Assembly (NCBI GenBank): GCA_029821735.1
Contig: JALGSU010000033.1
Coordinates: forward strand, 20,973-84,972
DNA: 64,000 bases
Direction: 5' to 3'
From: Candidatus Zipacnadia bacterium
GTDB lineage: Bacteria > Armatimonadota > Zipacnadia > Zipacnadales > UBA5352
The position numbers and the translations under genes are program-made. Shown here piece after piece: positions 26,329 to 35,793 of the stretch; position 1 is the stretch's first letter, and each line of letters starts with the position of its first letter. Under the pieces are notes generated by a model. It ran no database searches and was not told where the DNA came from. It saw only the letters and a list, made by a program, of their open reading frames with translations.

Positions 26329-27762
26329 CTATAGCGTCAACCACACCGGGCTCGTCCACGCCTGCGCCCCGGACGCGCACGTCACCCTTAGATAGTAGTA
26401 CACGAACGGGCGCTCGAAGTGCCCGCGGGGTTCGAAGGCCACCTGCGTCAGGTCCTGGTCATCGGTCCACGACAGCCACGCCTGCCAGCCGTCGCCGGGC
26501 GTGCTGAACACATCCTCGCCATTGCGCACCACGTCCACCTGCACGATCTCAGACTCGGCAGCGACGCGCGCGCATATGTCGCGCCCCATGTCCGGAAACA
26601 CCCACGGGACCTCGCTGCCCATCCTCGCGCCAGCGATGCGTAAGCCGGTCAGCAGAATGCGCTCACCTGATGCGCCATAGCAGTTACGTGCCTTGATGTT
26701 GTCGTAGATTTGCTCGCGCGCAAGTCCCGCCGCTCGCACTGCCGTGAGCCCCGGGAGCCGATCAATATGCGCGCTGTCGTCGCCGTAGCTCGATGGCATG
26801 GTCGCGTGCGTATCGGTGCCAGCCACGAAGCCCATCGCGTATCCTTGCGCCAGGTGGTCCTGCACATAGCTCGGACCCTCGTGTATATCGTGCAGGGCGT
26901 TCGGGTTTCCGCGATACTCACTCGTCCCCCACTTCGAATGGATCTCGACTACCGGCATCCGCTCCGGTCCCAGATATGTCCGATCACTCAGCTCTCCGTG
27001 CTTGCCCGGCCGCGTGGTGTGATGCGGGACGATGAAACACTCCTCCTCCGCCAGGCCCTCGCTCAGCGTCCGGGTGTCGCCCTCCTCATACTCGTCGACG
27101 AAGTCCTCGAGGTCGCCCCGCAGATAGACGTTGTTGTCGCCGCCACAGCCCCCCTTGAGTGACGCCTCGTAGCCGAGGATAGCCGCAAACTCCGGCGGCT
27201 CGTCGAACACTTTCACCGCTCGACGCTGCGCTTCCCACTTACCCTTGTCGCACCGGTCGTTCGACACGTGATCCGCCGCGCACACCCAGTCCAGCCCACT
27301 CATATACCGCGCCGCCACGAAGCAGAAATCCAGCGACCTGCATTGCGTCGGGTGACACCGGCTCAGGCAGGTATGCACGTGCGGGTCGCCCCAGAAGACT
27401 CGTTCGCGCTCCTTCGCGTCCACCAGCACCGGGTTGCTCAGCCACGTCTGCCCGCCGAGCTCAAAGCCCAACCTGTAGGTACCCTCGTCCGGCAGACTCA
27501 CTCCCTCGATGATGGCGATCGCCGGCCGCCCCTCTTCGAAGGCCACCGCGTCCGGCAGGCCCACCCACGGTCCCTCAACCGGCCGCGCCGCCTCCCCACA
27601 CTCAAGCGACGGGTAGCCTTTCTCGTCCACCGCCGCAAGCTTCACCGCAAATGCCTCGCCGGGTGTCACCACCGACGGCACCACCACTGACAGGCGAGCC
27701 ACCGGGCCACCGGGCGCCTCGACCGCCAGGATCCGTTCCGCCAATCCATTGAGCACGTTCAT
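26329..27762 (-). CDS. PHP-domain metal-dependent phosphoesterase-like protein (DUF3604-like)
   Basis: 477 residues from MNVLNGLAERIL. Residues about 30-140 form a beta-sandwich; then the PHP motifs start with FWGDPHVHTCLSRC (HxH), DWVCAADHVSNDRC, FIVPHHTTRPGKHGEL, EIHSKWGTSEYRGNP and GFVAGTDTHATMP, giving the His/Asp ligands for a multi-metal site. A C-terminal sandwich ends in YYYLRVTCASGAQAWTSPVW. DUF3604-like proteins share this layout and are thought to be secreted or cytoplasmic hydrolases of unknown substrate. ATG 27762 is chosen because the frame upstream overlaps the neighbouring amidohydrolase gene and looks non-coding. It lies 28 bases after the amidohydrolase stop, probably the same operon. 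Confidence 0.8.
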   Translation of the reverse strand: MNVLNGLAERILAVEAPGGPVARLSVVVPSVVTPGEAFAVKLAAVDEKGYPSLECGEAARPVEGPWVGLPDAVAFEEGRPAIAIIEGVSLPDEGTYRLGFELGGQTWLSNPVLVDAKERERVFWGDPHVHTCLSRCHPTQCRSLDFCFVAARYMSGLDWVCAADHVSNDRCDKGKWEAQRRAVKVFDEPPEFAAILGYEASLKGGCGGDNNVYLRGDLEDFVDEYEEGDTRTLSEGLAEEECFIVPHHTTRPGKHGELSDRTYLGPERMPVVEIHSKWGTSEYRGNPNALHDIHEGPSYVQDHLAQGYAMGFVAGTDTHATMPSSYGDDSAHIDRLPGLTAVRAAGLAREQIYDNIKARNCYGASGERILLTGLRIAGARMGSEVPWVFPDMGRDICARVAAESEIVQVDVVRNGEDVFSTPGDGWQAWLSWTDDQDLTQVAFEPRGHFERPFVYYYLRVTCASGAQAWTSPVWLTL

Positions 27763-27790
27763 CCAGCCCTTCTGCGCACCTTCAGTCCCG

Positions 27791-28531
27791 CTACAGGTCC
27801 AGCAAAGCCGCCACTGATCCCCCGAGAACCATTGCCGTATCCGCGTCCGACAGTTCCAGGTTCTGTATCTGGCGCACGCCTCTGCGTGCCATACTCGCTT
27901 CGTCAGGCTTCGGGTAGGGCGAGTCCGTCCCAAACAGCACTCGCTCGGCGCCGATCCGGGCCACGGCATCCGCGATCTTCCAGCCCAGCAATACCCCCGC
28001 CGTGTCCAGCCACACGTTCGCGCACTTCTCGGCCAGCGCTATGAACCCCTCGATTTGATCCTCTCGCGGCGCCAGATACAGCCCGAAGTGCGCCACTATC
28101 AGCTTCAGCGATGGGAAGCTCGTCGCGATCCGCGTTGCGTCCGCCAGCCGCCCCCCGAAATCGACCAGGCACGGTGCCCCCGCTTCACTCGCCAGAGACA
28201 TGACCGGGTCAATCACATATGGCGCCAGCGAACACTCTCCCACATGCACCTTTATCCCGCGGAAGCCCAACTCCTCTATGGCTCGTCGGATCTCGTCAAT
28301 CACGCCGCCCTCAAACCCCGGCAGCGCGTACACGTATGGAATCAGGCGGTCGGGAAAGCCTGCCGAGGCCGCGGCCGCCATCTCGATCGACCGTCCCGTG
28401 GTGGTTGACATCGCGAAGACCACTGACCGGTCGATACCCGCCTCGGCCATTACCTCGATGATACGTTCGGGCGTGTACTCAGTCTTTGCCGCATCGCCGT
28501 GTTTGAGGTGCACATGCGAATCGATGATCAT
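27791..28531 (-). CDS. Amidohydrolase family protein (amidohydrolase_2 type)
   Basis: 246 residues. The N-terminal [20 protein letters not shown] has the HxH metal pair; the second-half motifs [11 protein letters not shown] and [14 protein letters not shown] supply the further His and Asp. This is the pattern of TIM-barrel amidohydrolase_2 enzymes (ACMSD, 2-pyrone-4,6-dicarboxylate lactonase and L-fuconolactone hydrolase relatives). It is short for the family (usually 270-350 residues). GGAGG lies upstream of the ATG. Lactone hydrolysis in sugar catabolism is an attractive guess from the context but is not shown by the sequence. Confidence 0.82.
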   Translation of the reverse strand: MIIDSHVHLKHGDAAKTEYTPERIIEVMAEAGIDRSVVFAMSTTTGRSIEMAAAASAGFPDRLIPYVYALPGFEGGVIDEIRRAIEELGFRGIKVHVGECSLAPYVIDPVMSLASEAGAPCLVDFGGRLADATRIATSFPSLKLIVAHFGLYLAPREDQIEGFIALAEKCANVWLDTAGVLLGWKIADAVARIGAERVLFGTDSPYPKPDEASMARRGVRQIQNLELSDADTAMVLGGSVAALLDL

Positions 28532-28736
28532 GCCCGGGCCTCCGACAGTATCCCATAATCGCGCACGCCGGTTACACCTTCGCGACTTCCGCGCGTTGCT
28601 CCTTCCCTCGCCGCACAGCCGTCGTGACGAAACGAAGGAACACCCCCGGACATTGGCGAACTCCAAGCCACTACGCGCGATGACCCATTCCACATCCAGC
28701 TTTCTCAAGGCAATCCGAAGAAAGGTTGATCTGACA

Positions 28737-29405
28737 ATGTCGCGGCGAGGGTTCACGCTCATCGAGTTGCTGGTAGTCATCGCAATCATCGCGATCCTGG
28801 CGGCCATTTTGTTCCCCGTCTTTGCCCGGGCACGCGAGAAGGCGCGTCAGTCGAGCTGTCTCTCCAACGTCAAACAGATATCGCTCGGTGTGCTCATGTA
28901 CGCTCAGGACTTCGATGAGATGCTGCCGCACTCGAACTACCGCGACGCGGCCGGTGTAGGGTACAGTTTCATCCAGTTCGTTAACCCCTACATCAACAGC
29001 GCGCAGGTCTTCGATTGCCCCACCCAGGCCGTTGCGGTTCCCGCGCCCATCAGCTACAACGACAGCCGCAGCTACTGCTTCAACGAAATGGCGTGGCGCG
29101 TCAGGTTGGCCAAAGTCAACCGCGGCGCCCAGAAAATCATGCTCGCCGATGCCACCCCCAACACCTGGCAGGGAGCATGGTCGCTCTACCGCCCCAGCCG
29201 CGCCGGCATGCGCCCCGACAACACCGAGGGCTTCGACTACCCCACCTGGGGCAACACCAACACCCAAAACTGGACATACTGCAACTTCTGCGAGCGCCAC
29301 AACCGGCAGGGCAACGTGGCTTTCCTCGATGGTCACGCCAAGTCCCTGAGCTATGGCGTCGTCTACGACAATGGCCTCAACACATGGTTCGACCCGGCTC
29401 TGTAG
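28737..29405 (+). CDS. Type IV prepilin-like protein with H-x9-DG motif
   Basis: 222 residues. [20 protein letters not shown] is a textbook prepilin leader and N-methylated hydrophobic helix, cut after Gly5 by a PilD-type peptidase. [18 protein letters not shown] and [20 protein letters not shown] follow, and near the end [15 protein letters not shown] fits the H-x9-DG motif. Such paralogues are numerous in Armatimonadota and Planctomycetes and are thought to be exported through a type II/IV pilus-like machine; their role is unclear. The start gives the shortest leader; an in-frame ATG at 28680 would add 19 residues. It is divergent from the amidohydrolase gene. Confidence 0.85.
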   Translation: MSRRGFTLIELLVVIAIIAILAAILFPVFARAREKARQSSCLSNVKQISLGVLMYAQDFDEMLPHSNYRDAAGVGYSFIQFVNPYINSAQVFDCPTQAVAVPAPISYNDSRSYCFNEMAWRVRLAKVNRGAQKIMLADATPNTWQGAWSLYRPSRAGMRPDNTEGFDYPTWGNTNTQNWTYCNFCERHNRQGNVAFLDGHAKSLSYGVVYDNGLNTWFDPAL

Positions 29406-29515
29406 CGCGCAACTGACTGCTGCCACGAGCGCACGTCGGACCTTGCTGTTGTCGCTGACTTCCCTGTCGTTTCTCTTGTGTCTTCCATTCCTGCCGTCCG
29501 CGGAGAGGCAATCCT

Positions 29516-32056
29516 ATGAGAATTGCGTCAACTATTCTGGCCGCGTGCATCATTGCCAGTCTGGCCCTCACCTTCGGCTGGTGTCAGGGAGGTACTTCCC
29601 AAGTGAATCTTCTGCTCAATCCCCGTTTCGAGTTCCACGCCTTCACCAATCACCGCGACGGCCGCGCCGGCAGCTACGAGTCCGGCAACGTCGCGTTCTG
29701 GAACACTGACGCGTGGGGTGACATCACCGTCCGCCGCGAGTCCCACGTCGCCGCCGACATTCTGCCTGACTTCTCAGTCGGTAACGCCGTCTCCATCGCC
29801 CCCGGCAAGCGCTTCTACCAGTTCATCACGCTTCCCGAGGCCGGGCTCGCCCACGGTGATCGTGTCAGTCTCACTGTCTTCGGCCACCAGGCTCAGCCCG
29901 ACCAGTTGCGCGCCACCGTCAAGCTCCTCAAGCTCGACAGCCAGGACGGCACCTGGAAGCCCACCGACTTCGGCGCCACCGACTCACGCGAATTCCCTCG
30001 CCACTCCCGCGGCGAGCTGGTCACTGCCCTGACCTACGAGGCCACCGCAGCCGACCCCGGCCGCGTCCAGCTCACCGTCAAGGCTGCCGAGATCGTCGGA
30101 CATTTCACCCCCGGCGAGGAGTCGCACTCTGACGACGTCAACACTGTCGCGATCCAGATCGAGTTGCAGAACACCGCCGCTGCCCCCGCCCAGGGCGAAG
30201 AGGGCCCCGGCGCGGTCTGGGTCTGTGCCCCGTGTCTGACCCTCGGGGACCAGGCGTTGGCGAACCTGCCCGCTGGCCGTGAAATGCAACCGGCCTACCG
30301 CTACATCCCGCGCACAATCCAGAAGCTGTGGAAGGGCGAGCCCATCCACGTCATCCTCATGGGCTCAAGTATCGACCGCGGCAGCGCCAACCCGCCCATG
30401 TACCCGTATGACGAGGACCCGACCTCGGAGACCTTCAAGCAGCCGCGCTCTGATCAGCACCCGCTTGATCCCACGCTGGTGGACCGCCCGGACCTCGACG
30501 GCTACTTCTCGGCATGGCGCTACTACTACTGCTACACTGGTCGGCTCAAGCGCGAGCTCATGCGCAAGTTCAACGTCGGACCCGACAAGATCCTCTTCAA
30601 CTGGATGGCCTGCGACGGCTCCTGCGTCGGCGAGGCCCACTCAGGCCTGGCAGACTACGCATCTCTCTCGCTCCCGCCCGACGACTTCACCAACGGTCAC
30701 CCCGCCGGCCGCACCTGGGAAGAGCTTTACCCGGACTTGATGGCTCGCCCTGGTGGCCCCGGTCCCGACCTCGTCATCTTCGGCTCCGGCGCCAATGAGA
30801 AGACTGACACGCCCGACGAGGTCGCGGTCTACGAGGGGACCATCCGCTGGTTCCAGAGCCACTATCCCGGCTGCGAATTCCTCTTTGGCCAGTTCCAGAA
30901 TCAGGGAGGCTACACGCCAAACCCCGGCGATCTGCAGGCGCTCGCCCAGCGCTACCAGATCCCGTTCATGGACTACGGCTACGTCGGCGACTACCTCACC
31001 CGCTGGTGCAACCCCCGCACGCTGGTGCCGCGCGACGGACACCCGCAGGCGGCCAGCCACTACATCTGGTTCAAGCAGCTCGAGCGCGCCTTCGAGTGCT
31101 GGGACCCGACCCAGCCCGGCCAGGTCCAGGAGCAGCTTCCCGAGCGCGCTCATCGCAACACCTACGGCTGGGAAGGCGACATGGTCTCCTTCGTTGAGGG
31201 TGACACGCGCATCCTCGGCAATCGCTGCATCATTGAGGACACGGCGTTCAACGCCTGGGGCGGCATCAACGCTGAGGCCGAGGGCAACAAGGAGGCAGCC
31301 CCCCAGCCGGTCGTCGACGGGGAGCCCCGCAGTGGCTCCCGCCGCAGCAACACCAGCCGCGACGTCCGCAACTCATGGTTCCGTTTCGGTAACCTGCCGC
31401 TGGGCGATCGGCACATCCTCGAGATCAAGGGCCCCGAGGCGCGTCTGGCCGGCGTTGACTGCAAGGTCTGCCCTGGCCGCGTCTGGCTCGGAACCGGCAG
31501 CCCTCAGTGGGACCTCGCCGGCACCGACGTCACCGACTTCGCCTCCCAGTGGGGCGCACCCTACGGGGACCGCCAGGCGGTCCTTCAGCCCGGCCAGACC
31601 TTCACCATTGACGTCGTAGCCACCGACCTCTCCGTCGCCTACGTAGACGCCCCGGATGGTGGCACGCTGCGAGTGACGGTCGACGACGCGGTCAAGCTGC
31701 AGCAGACCGCAAATGTCGCGTTCACCGACTGCGATGGTGGCGAGCACTTCATGGAGAACCGGCGAGGCGTCCTCGGTCTGGGCTTCGGTCTGCACCGAGT
31801 GGTGTTGGAGGCCGTCGACGCGCCGGTCGCGGTGCTCGGTCTCTTCACCTACGACGCGCGCCCGAATCTCAACTCTGAGCGTCGGCTGACGGGTCGGGCC
31901 GCTGCGGGCGATGTGGTTGCTTTCACGCTGCCCTTCCGCGCCCGCCCTGTCGTGGTCTGCTTCGATGGCTTGCAGGTGCGCACGGAGGACATCACGCCGA
32001 CGCAGGTCACCTTCAGCGGCGAGGGTGTCGGCACCTACGAGGTCATCGGCCAGTAA
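29516..32056 (+). CDS. Secreted SGNH-hydrolase-like protein with N-terminal carbohydrate-binding-like domain
   Basis: 846 residues, signal peptide MRIASTILAACIIASLALTF, ribosome site GAGAGG. Residues 30-240 resemble a sandwich-type binding domain (LLLNPRFEFHAFTNHRDG). The SGNH core follows: block I VILMGSSIDRGSAN, block III-like DLVIFGSGANEKTD (Gly/Asn), and block V LVPRDGHPQAASHYIWF with the DxxH pair. These supply Ser, Gly, Asn and His of an esterase/lipase of the GDSL type, perhaps a polysaccharide deacetylating esterase. The remaining 300 residues form further beta-domains. A strong bidirectional hairpin ends the gene. Confidence 0.72.
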   Translation: MRIASTILAACIIASLALTFGWCQGGTSQVNLLLNPRFEFHAFTNHRDGRAGSYESGNVAFWNTDAWGDITVRRESHVAADILPDFSVGNAVSIAPGKRFYQFITLPEAGLAHGDRVSLTVFGHQAQPDQLRATVKLLKLDSQDGTWKPTDFGATDSREFPRHSRGELVTALTYEATAADPGRVQLTVKAAEIVGHFTPGEESHSDDVNTVAIQIELQNTAAAPAQGEEGPGAVWVCAPCLTLGDQALANLPAGREMQPAYRYIPRTIQKLWKGEPIHVILMGSSIDRGSANPPMYPYDEDPTSETFKQPRSDQHPLDPTLVDRPDLDGYFSAWRYYYCYTGRLKRELMRKFNVGPDKILFNWMACDGSCVGEAHSGLADYASLSLPPDDFTNGHPAGRTWEELYPDLMARPGGPGPDLVIFGSGANEKTDTPDEVAVYEGTIRWFQSHYPGCEFLFGQFQNQGGYTPNPGDLQALAQRYQIPFMDYGYVGDYLTRWCNPRTLVPRDGHPQAASHYIWFKQLERAFECWDPTQPGQVQEQLPERAHRNTYGWEGDMVSFVEGDTRILGNRCIIEDTAFNAWGGINAEAEGNKEAAPQPVVDGEPRSGSRRSNTSRDVRNSWFRFGNLPLGDRHILEIKGPEARLAGVDCKVCPGRVWLGTGSPQWDLAGTDVTDFASQWGAPYGDRQAVLQPGQTFTIDVVATDLSVAYVDAPDGGTLRVTVDDAVKLQQTANVAFTDCDGGEHFMENRRGVLGLGFGLHRVVLEAVDAPVAVLGLFTYDARPNLNSERRLTGRAAAGDVVAFTLPFRARPVVVCFDGLQVRTEDITPTQVTFSGEGVGTYEVIGQ

Positions 32057-32084
32057 TTGACCCACGATCTGCTACGCAACTCAA

Positions 32085-32128
32085 AGAGGGCCGGGCCCGA
32101 GGACATCGCTTCCTCAGCCCGGCCCTCT
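32085..32128. terminator. Bidirectional hairpin terminator
   Basis: AGAGGGCCGGGC pairs with GCCCGGCCCTCT (twelve base pairs), extended after a small bulge by GAGGA/TCCTC, with loop CATCGCT. It lies between convergent genes ending at 32056 (+) and 32134 (-), and can serve both. Confidence 0.8.
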
Positions 32129-32133
32129 CGCTA

Positions 32134-33477
32134 CTACATGAACCACACTTGCTCGGGCCACATGCGCTCAAGCCATTCCCGGAAACGGTCCTCCTCGCGC
32201 CGCCCACGCATGTTCTCGATGTGCTGTGCCGACGCAGGCCACCGCCCTTGCGCGAGCAGATCGCCGCTGTCAGCCATCCACTGATCGACGATCCCCGACA
32301 GTTCGCCCAGCGTCTCGGCGTACGCCGGGTCATCCGCCAGGTTCCTCTGCTCGCACGGATCAGCGGCGAGATCGTACAGCTCTTGCTCTGGCCGCGCCGT
32401 GGCGTTGTACTCGTCCCGCATCTCAATCCCGCCCGCCCCCTCCCAGATGTCCACCGCCAGGCACACCAGTGGCAGTTCGCCGAAGTTGCGGATGTAGCTG
32501 TGATCTCGCGTGCGAACGCAGCGCATCGGGTTGTAGACCCCGTGGTAGGTCATCTCGGTGAAGACGTGCCCGCGCGGCTCGTACCCGGACCCGTCGAGCA
32601 GCCCGAGGAAGCTCCGGCCGTCGATCTCCTCTGGCGCGCTCCCCCCTGCCGCCTGCATCAGCGTCGGCATCAGGTCACAGTTCGTCAGCAGCTCCTCATG
32701 CACCGTCCCGTCGTCCCAACGCCCGGGCATGCGCATAGCCAGCGTCGTCCTCGTGCCGGGATCGTAGCAGGTGCATTTAGCGCGCGGCATCGCGATCCCG
32801 TGGTCGGTGGTCACGATGAATATCGTGTTCTCCGCCAGCCCCGAGTCCTCCAGCGCCCGGCGCACGATCCCCACCGCATCGTCGTAAGCGTAGACCAGCC
32901 CGTTCAGCCCGGCGATGTCCTCGCGAATCCCCGGCAGGTCAGGCAGATACGCCAGCGGCGTCACGTCCGCCGGATCATCGGTGCGGTAGCCTTCCCGCCG
33001 GTATGGGCGATGCGGCTCGCTTGTCCCCAGGCTCGCGAAGAACGGGCCGTCGTCCGCGCTCCACGCAGCCAGCCACTCCGCCGCTCCCTCCGCCAGATCC
33101 ACCGCCCGCCCTCCGGTCATCTCGTGTTGCCGATACCCAAGCAGATCCGCGCGGCCCGGTGGCGCCTCGTGCTGCACCCCGAACAGGTGTGTCGAGTATC
33201 CCGCGTCAGCCAACAGTTGCGGCATACGCGGGATGTCCTCGCGAATCTCCCAGCCCCACGTCAGCCCCACCAGCCCGTTGTTATGCGGGTATCGCCCGGT
33301 CGTTATCGAGCCGCGCGACGGAGAGCACTGAGCTGCGGTGCAATGGTAATTCGTGAACAGCCGCCCCTCCGCTGCCAACGCGTCGATGTTCGGCGTTTCC
33401 AGCCCCGCCCCATAGCATCCGCAGTGAGTCCCGAGGTCGTGGGCGATCATCATGAAGATATTCGGCTGTTCACTCAC
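32134..33477 (-). CDS. Sulfatase (S1 family, SGSH-like)
   Basis: 447 residues with a GTG start. The formylglycine motif is CSPSR at Cys51 within AAQCSPSRGSITTGRYPHN. FIVTTDHGIAMPRAKCT carries the second metal-binding DH pair. The first metal motif reads AHDLGTHCGCYG, with His in place of the usual first Asp of DD. The sequence resembles N-sulfoglucosamine sulfohydrolase (SGSH/heparan N-sulfatase) relatives, which remove N- or O-sulfate from amino sugars. No signal peptide is seen. Cys51 must be converted to formylglycine; no maturase gene is in the window. The gene is divergent from the propeller-like gene at 33656. Confidence 0.88.
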   Translation of the reverse strand: MSEQPNIFMMIAHDLGTHCGCYGAGLETPNIDALAAEGRLFTNYHCTAAQCSPSRGSITTGRYPHNNGLVGLTWGWEIREDIPRMPQLLADAGYSTHLFGVQHEAPPGRADLLGYRQHEMTGGRAVDLAEGAAEWLAAWSADDGPFFASLGTSEPHRPYRREGYRTDDPADVTPLAYLPDLPGIREDIAGLNGLVYAYDDAVGIVRRALEDSGLAENTIFIVTTDHGIAMPRAKCTCYDPGTRTTLAMRMPGRWDDGTVHEELLTNCDLMPTLMQAAGGSAPEEIDGRSFLGLLDGSGYEPRGHVFTEMTYHGVYNPMRCVRTRDHSYIRNFGELPLVCLAVDIWEGAGGIEMRDEYNATARPEQELYDLAADPCEQRNLADDPAYAETLGELSGIVDQWMADSGDLLAQGRWPASAQHIENMRGRREEDRFREWLERMWPEQVWFM

Positions 33478-33655
33478 GTCGCGTCACACCCTTCGCTCAA
33501 GTCCGTTGCCCGCAAAGTCCTCCGCCAATGCCTCGGCTCTCAGGTTTCGCACACTCGCCGCCCATACCTGCCGCGAGGAGGTGAACTCGGCCTCCCCGGT
33601 CAAGACCTACGCCCTGCCACGAACACGAGCAACGTCCAGCCCGGAGATGGGACAA

Positions 33656-35230
33656 ATGCGCAAGAATCCCCCCAGTTGGCTGAGCCCGGCGCTGCTGATA
33701 GTGATGCTGGCGGTCTCGGCGGAGGCGGCTGATGATACGGTGATGAGTTTCACGGTCCAGGCGAACTTCGGCGAAGATATCGGCCAGAGCTTCGGCTCTC
33801 TCTTCGAGGTCCCGACCACCGACGGTCAGTTCGTGATAGGCGCCGGCTTCTGCGATGTCTACAACACTCACTTCCGCAGCGACCGGCGCGTCGTCCAGTT
33901 CTTCGTTCGCCCCACCGACGGCGAGCGCTCGTTCACTTCCGAGCCCCTCCCCAAGCCAACCGCGGACGCGGGCACCTACCTGTTCGATTTCGCCGGCGAA
34001 GCGGTTGCCTGTCCCGCGCACGACCATTCCGTCGTCAACGTCTGGGACGCGCCAACCGCCTCGTGGCAGCGGCGCGAGGGCCTCGCACTCAATCGGATGC
34101 AGGTCGGCGACGGCGTCCTCGCTTTCGAGGATAGCCGCGTCTGGTATGACGGCCGCCTGATCCTCGACACCCCCGAGCGCGGCGCCTACAATCGCTTCTA
34201 CTACGCTGCCGGCCATCTCTTCTTCTACCACAGGTTCGCGGGCGACGGGAGTGGCTACCGCCCCTGGCAAAGCGATGACACCGGCTTCGCCAAGCTCTAC
34301 GCATGCCCGTGGACGCCAGCCGAATCCGGCCCGGTCGACCTCTCCCGTGCCCACGTCATCACGCTCCCATTCGTCGGCGCTACCACCTTCGCATGGGGTC
34401 AGTTCGGCGGCAGCGCGCTCACCTGCTCGAACCTCGGCGGTGTGCACGTCTTCGCCGATGGCGCCTGGCGCACGCTGATCGAGGCCAGTCTCGACACCAG
34501 CTACCAGGTCTATACCATGGTCCAATTCTACGATAAGCTGCTCCTCGGCCAGTACCCATCCGGATTGCTGCACGAGTTCGATGGCCAGACCATCAGCCAG
34601 CTCGATGGCTGGCCCCCGCGCATGCCCGGGACCTCTCCCAGCGCCCGTGAGGCCCAGACCGCTATGCTCTGGGGCGGCGACCTGCTCATGGGCGTCTGGC
34701 CATGGGCCGAGCTCTGGCGATACAACCCCGACTCCGCCCAATGGATATCGATGGGCCGCATGTTCACCCGACCAGAGATCGCCGAGAACCCGATTCACCC
34801 GTGGGAAGCCGAATGCGCCGAGGCGGGTCTGGTCGCCAACGCCTGGGGCCAGCGCCTGACCGGTCTCACTCCACTGGGCTCATCGCTGCTCGCGTCCACA
34901 TCCGCGAAGGGCACATACTCGGCTGCGACCCGACCCGACTTCCTCGATGATGAAGCGTACGCCGAGTATGGCGCGGTCCACCGGGTCAACATGCCCGGCT
35001 GTCTCTCCGCGCCACTTCAGTGGACCGGCGACGTGACCAAGTTGCGCTTCACCATCACCGACCAGGAAATGCTGATTTCGCAGGAGGGACGTCCCATCGT
35101 CTCAGTGAAGATAGACAGCGCTCTCGCGGGGAAGCTCGCCTCGTGCACGCTCGGCAGCATCAAGTCAGGCGAAGGAGTATTCGGTACTTTCGGCGGAGCC
35201 ACGGTTATGGTCGTGCCCGCCGCCGAGTAA
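33656..35230 (+). CDS. Secreted beta-propeller-like protein, unknown function
   Basis: 524 residues. The signal peptide is MRKNPPSWLSPALLIVMLAV ending near SAEA; GGAG at 33643-33646 favours the ATG at 33656 over that at 33647. The mature protein is all beta, with repeating units in which an aromatic strand precedes a short turn (LLLGQYPSGLLHEFDGQTI, LLMGVWPWAELWRYNPDSA), suggesting a five- or six-bladed propeller ending in a sandwich (MLISQEGRPIVSVKIDSAL). I recognise no family. It sits between two sulfatase genes and shares its general design with the propeller-like protein at 37215, so a role in glycan binding or hydrolysis is plausible but unproven. Confidence 0.65.
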   Translation: MRKNPPSWLSPALLIVMLAVSAEAADDTVMSFTVQANFGEDIGQSFGSLFEVPTTDGQFVIGAGFCDVYNTHFRSDRRVVQFFVRPTDGERSFTSEPLPKPTADAGTYLFDFAGEAVACPAHDHSVVNVWDAPTASWQRREGLALNRMQVGDGVLAFEDSRVWYDGRLILDTPERGAYNRFYYAAGHLFFYHRFAGDGSGYRPWQSDDTGFAKLYACPWTPAESGPVDLSRAHVITLPFVGATTFAWGQFGGSALTCSNLGGVHVFADGAWRTLIEASLDTSYQVYTMVQFYDKLLLGQYPSGLLHEFDGQTISQLDGWPPRMPGTSPSAREAQTAMLWGGDLLMGVWPWAELWRYNPDSAQWISMGRMFTRPEIAENPIHPWEAECAEAGLVANAWGQRLTGLTPLGSSLLASTSAKGTYSAATRPDFLDDEAYAEYGAVHRVNMPGCLSAPLQWTGDVTKLRFTITDQEMLISQEGRPIVSVKIDSALAGKLASCTLGSIKSGEGVFGTFGGATVMVVPAAE

Positions 35231-35286
35231 CCGCGCCGCATTGATGTCGGCACATGTGCAAAGAGCAGTGGTGAGGAGGCCCTCAG

Positions 35287-35760
35287 ATGGCGAAGGTCAA
35301 AGAAGGCGATCGTGCGCCGCAGTTCACGCTCATGGATGAGAAGGGCAACAAGGTTGCGCTCAAGGACTTCAAGGGCGACAAGGCGGTCGTGCTCTACTTC
35401 TACCCCAAGGACATGACCTCCGGCTGCACCGCCGAGGCCCAGGCATTCCGCGCCATCAAGGGCAAGTTCACGCGCGCTGGCGCCACAATACTCGGCGTCA
35501 GCCCCGACGATGCAGAGTCCCACCAGAAGTTCTGCAAGAAAGAGAAGCTCAACTTCCCGCTCCTCGTCGACGAGGATCACGCGATCGCCAGCAAATACGG
35601 CTGCTGGAAGCGCAAGTCCATGTACGGGAAGACCTACTACGGCATCGAGCGCACCACCTTCGTCATCAGCAAGTCCGGCAAGATCGCGATGATCTGGCCC
35701 AAAGTCAAAGTCAAGGGGCATGCTGACGAAGTCCTCGACTTCGTCAAGAGCCTCGACTGA
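35287..35760 (+). CDS. bcp: Peroxiredoxin, Bcp/PrxQ type, apparently one-cysteine
   Basis: 157 residues, full length for Bcp. The active-site motif PKDMTSGC (PxxxTxxC) places the peroxidatic Cys at 47. In the two-Cys form (E. coli Bcp) a resolving Cys follows five residues later; here that position is Gln52, so the protein should work as a one-Cys enzyme or use another cysteine (FCKKEK, YGCWKRK). It reduces hydrogen peroxide and organic hydroperoxides using thioredoxin or another thiol. GAGGAGG at 35274-35280 marks the start. The thioredoxin-like fold is intact through RTTFVISKSGKIAMIWP. Confidence 0.9.
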   Translation: MAKVKEGDRAPQFTLMDEKGNKVALKDFKGDKAVVLYFYPKDMTSGCTAEAQAFRAIKGKFTRAGATILGVSPDDAESHQKFCKKEKLNFPLLVDEDHAIASKYGCWKRKSMYGKTYYGIERTTFVISKSGKIAMIWPKVKVKGHADEVLDFVKSLD

Positions 35761-35793
35761 CGCCATCTGATCGCCCTGACTGGAGGACTGCCC

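Noticed and set aside
32149..33732. Open frame of 527 codons on the plus strand
   Set aside because: Antisense to a clear sulfatase carrying the CSPSR motif; composition not protein-like.
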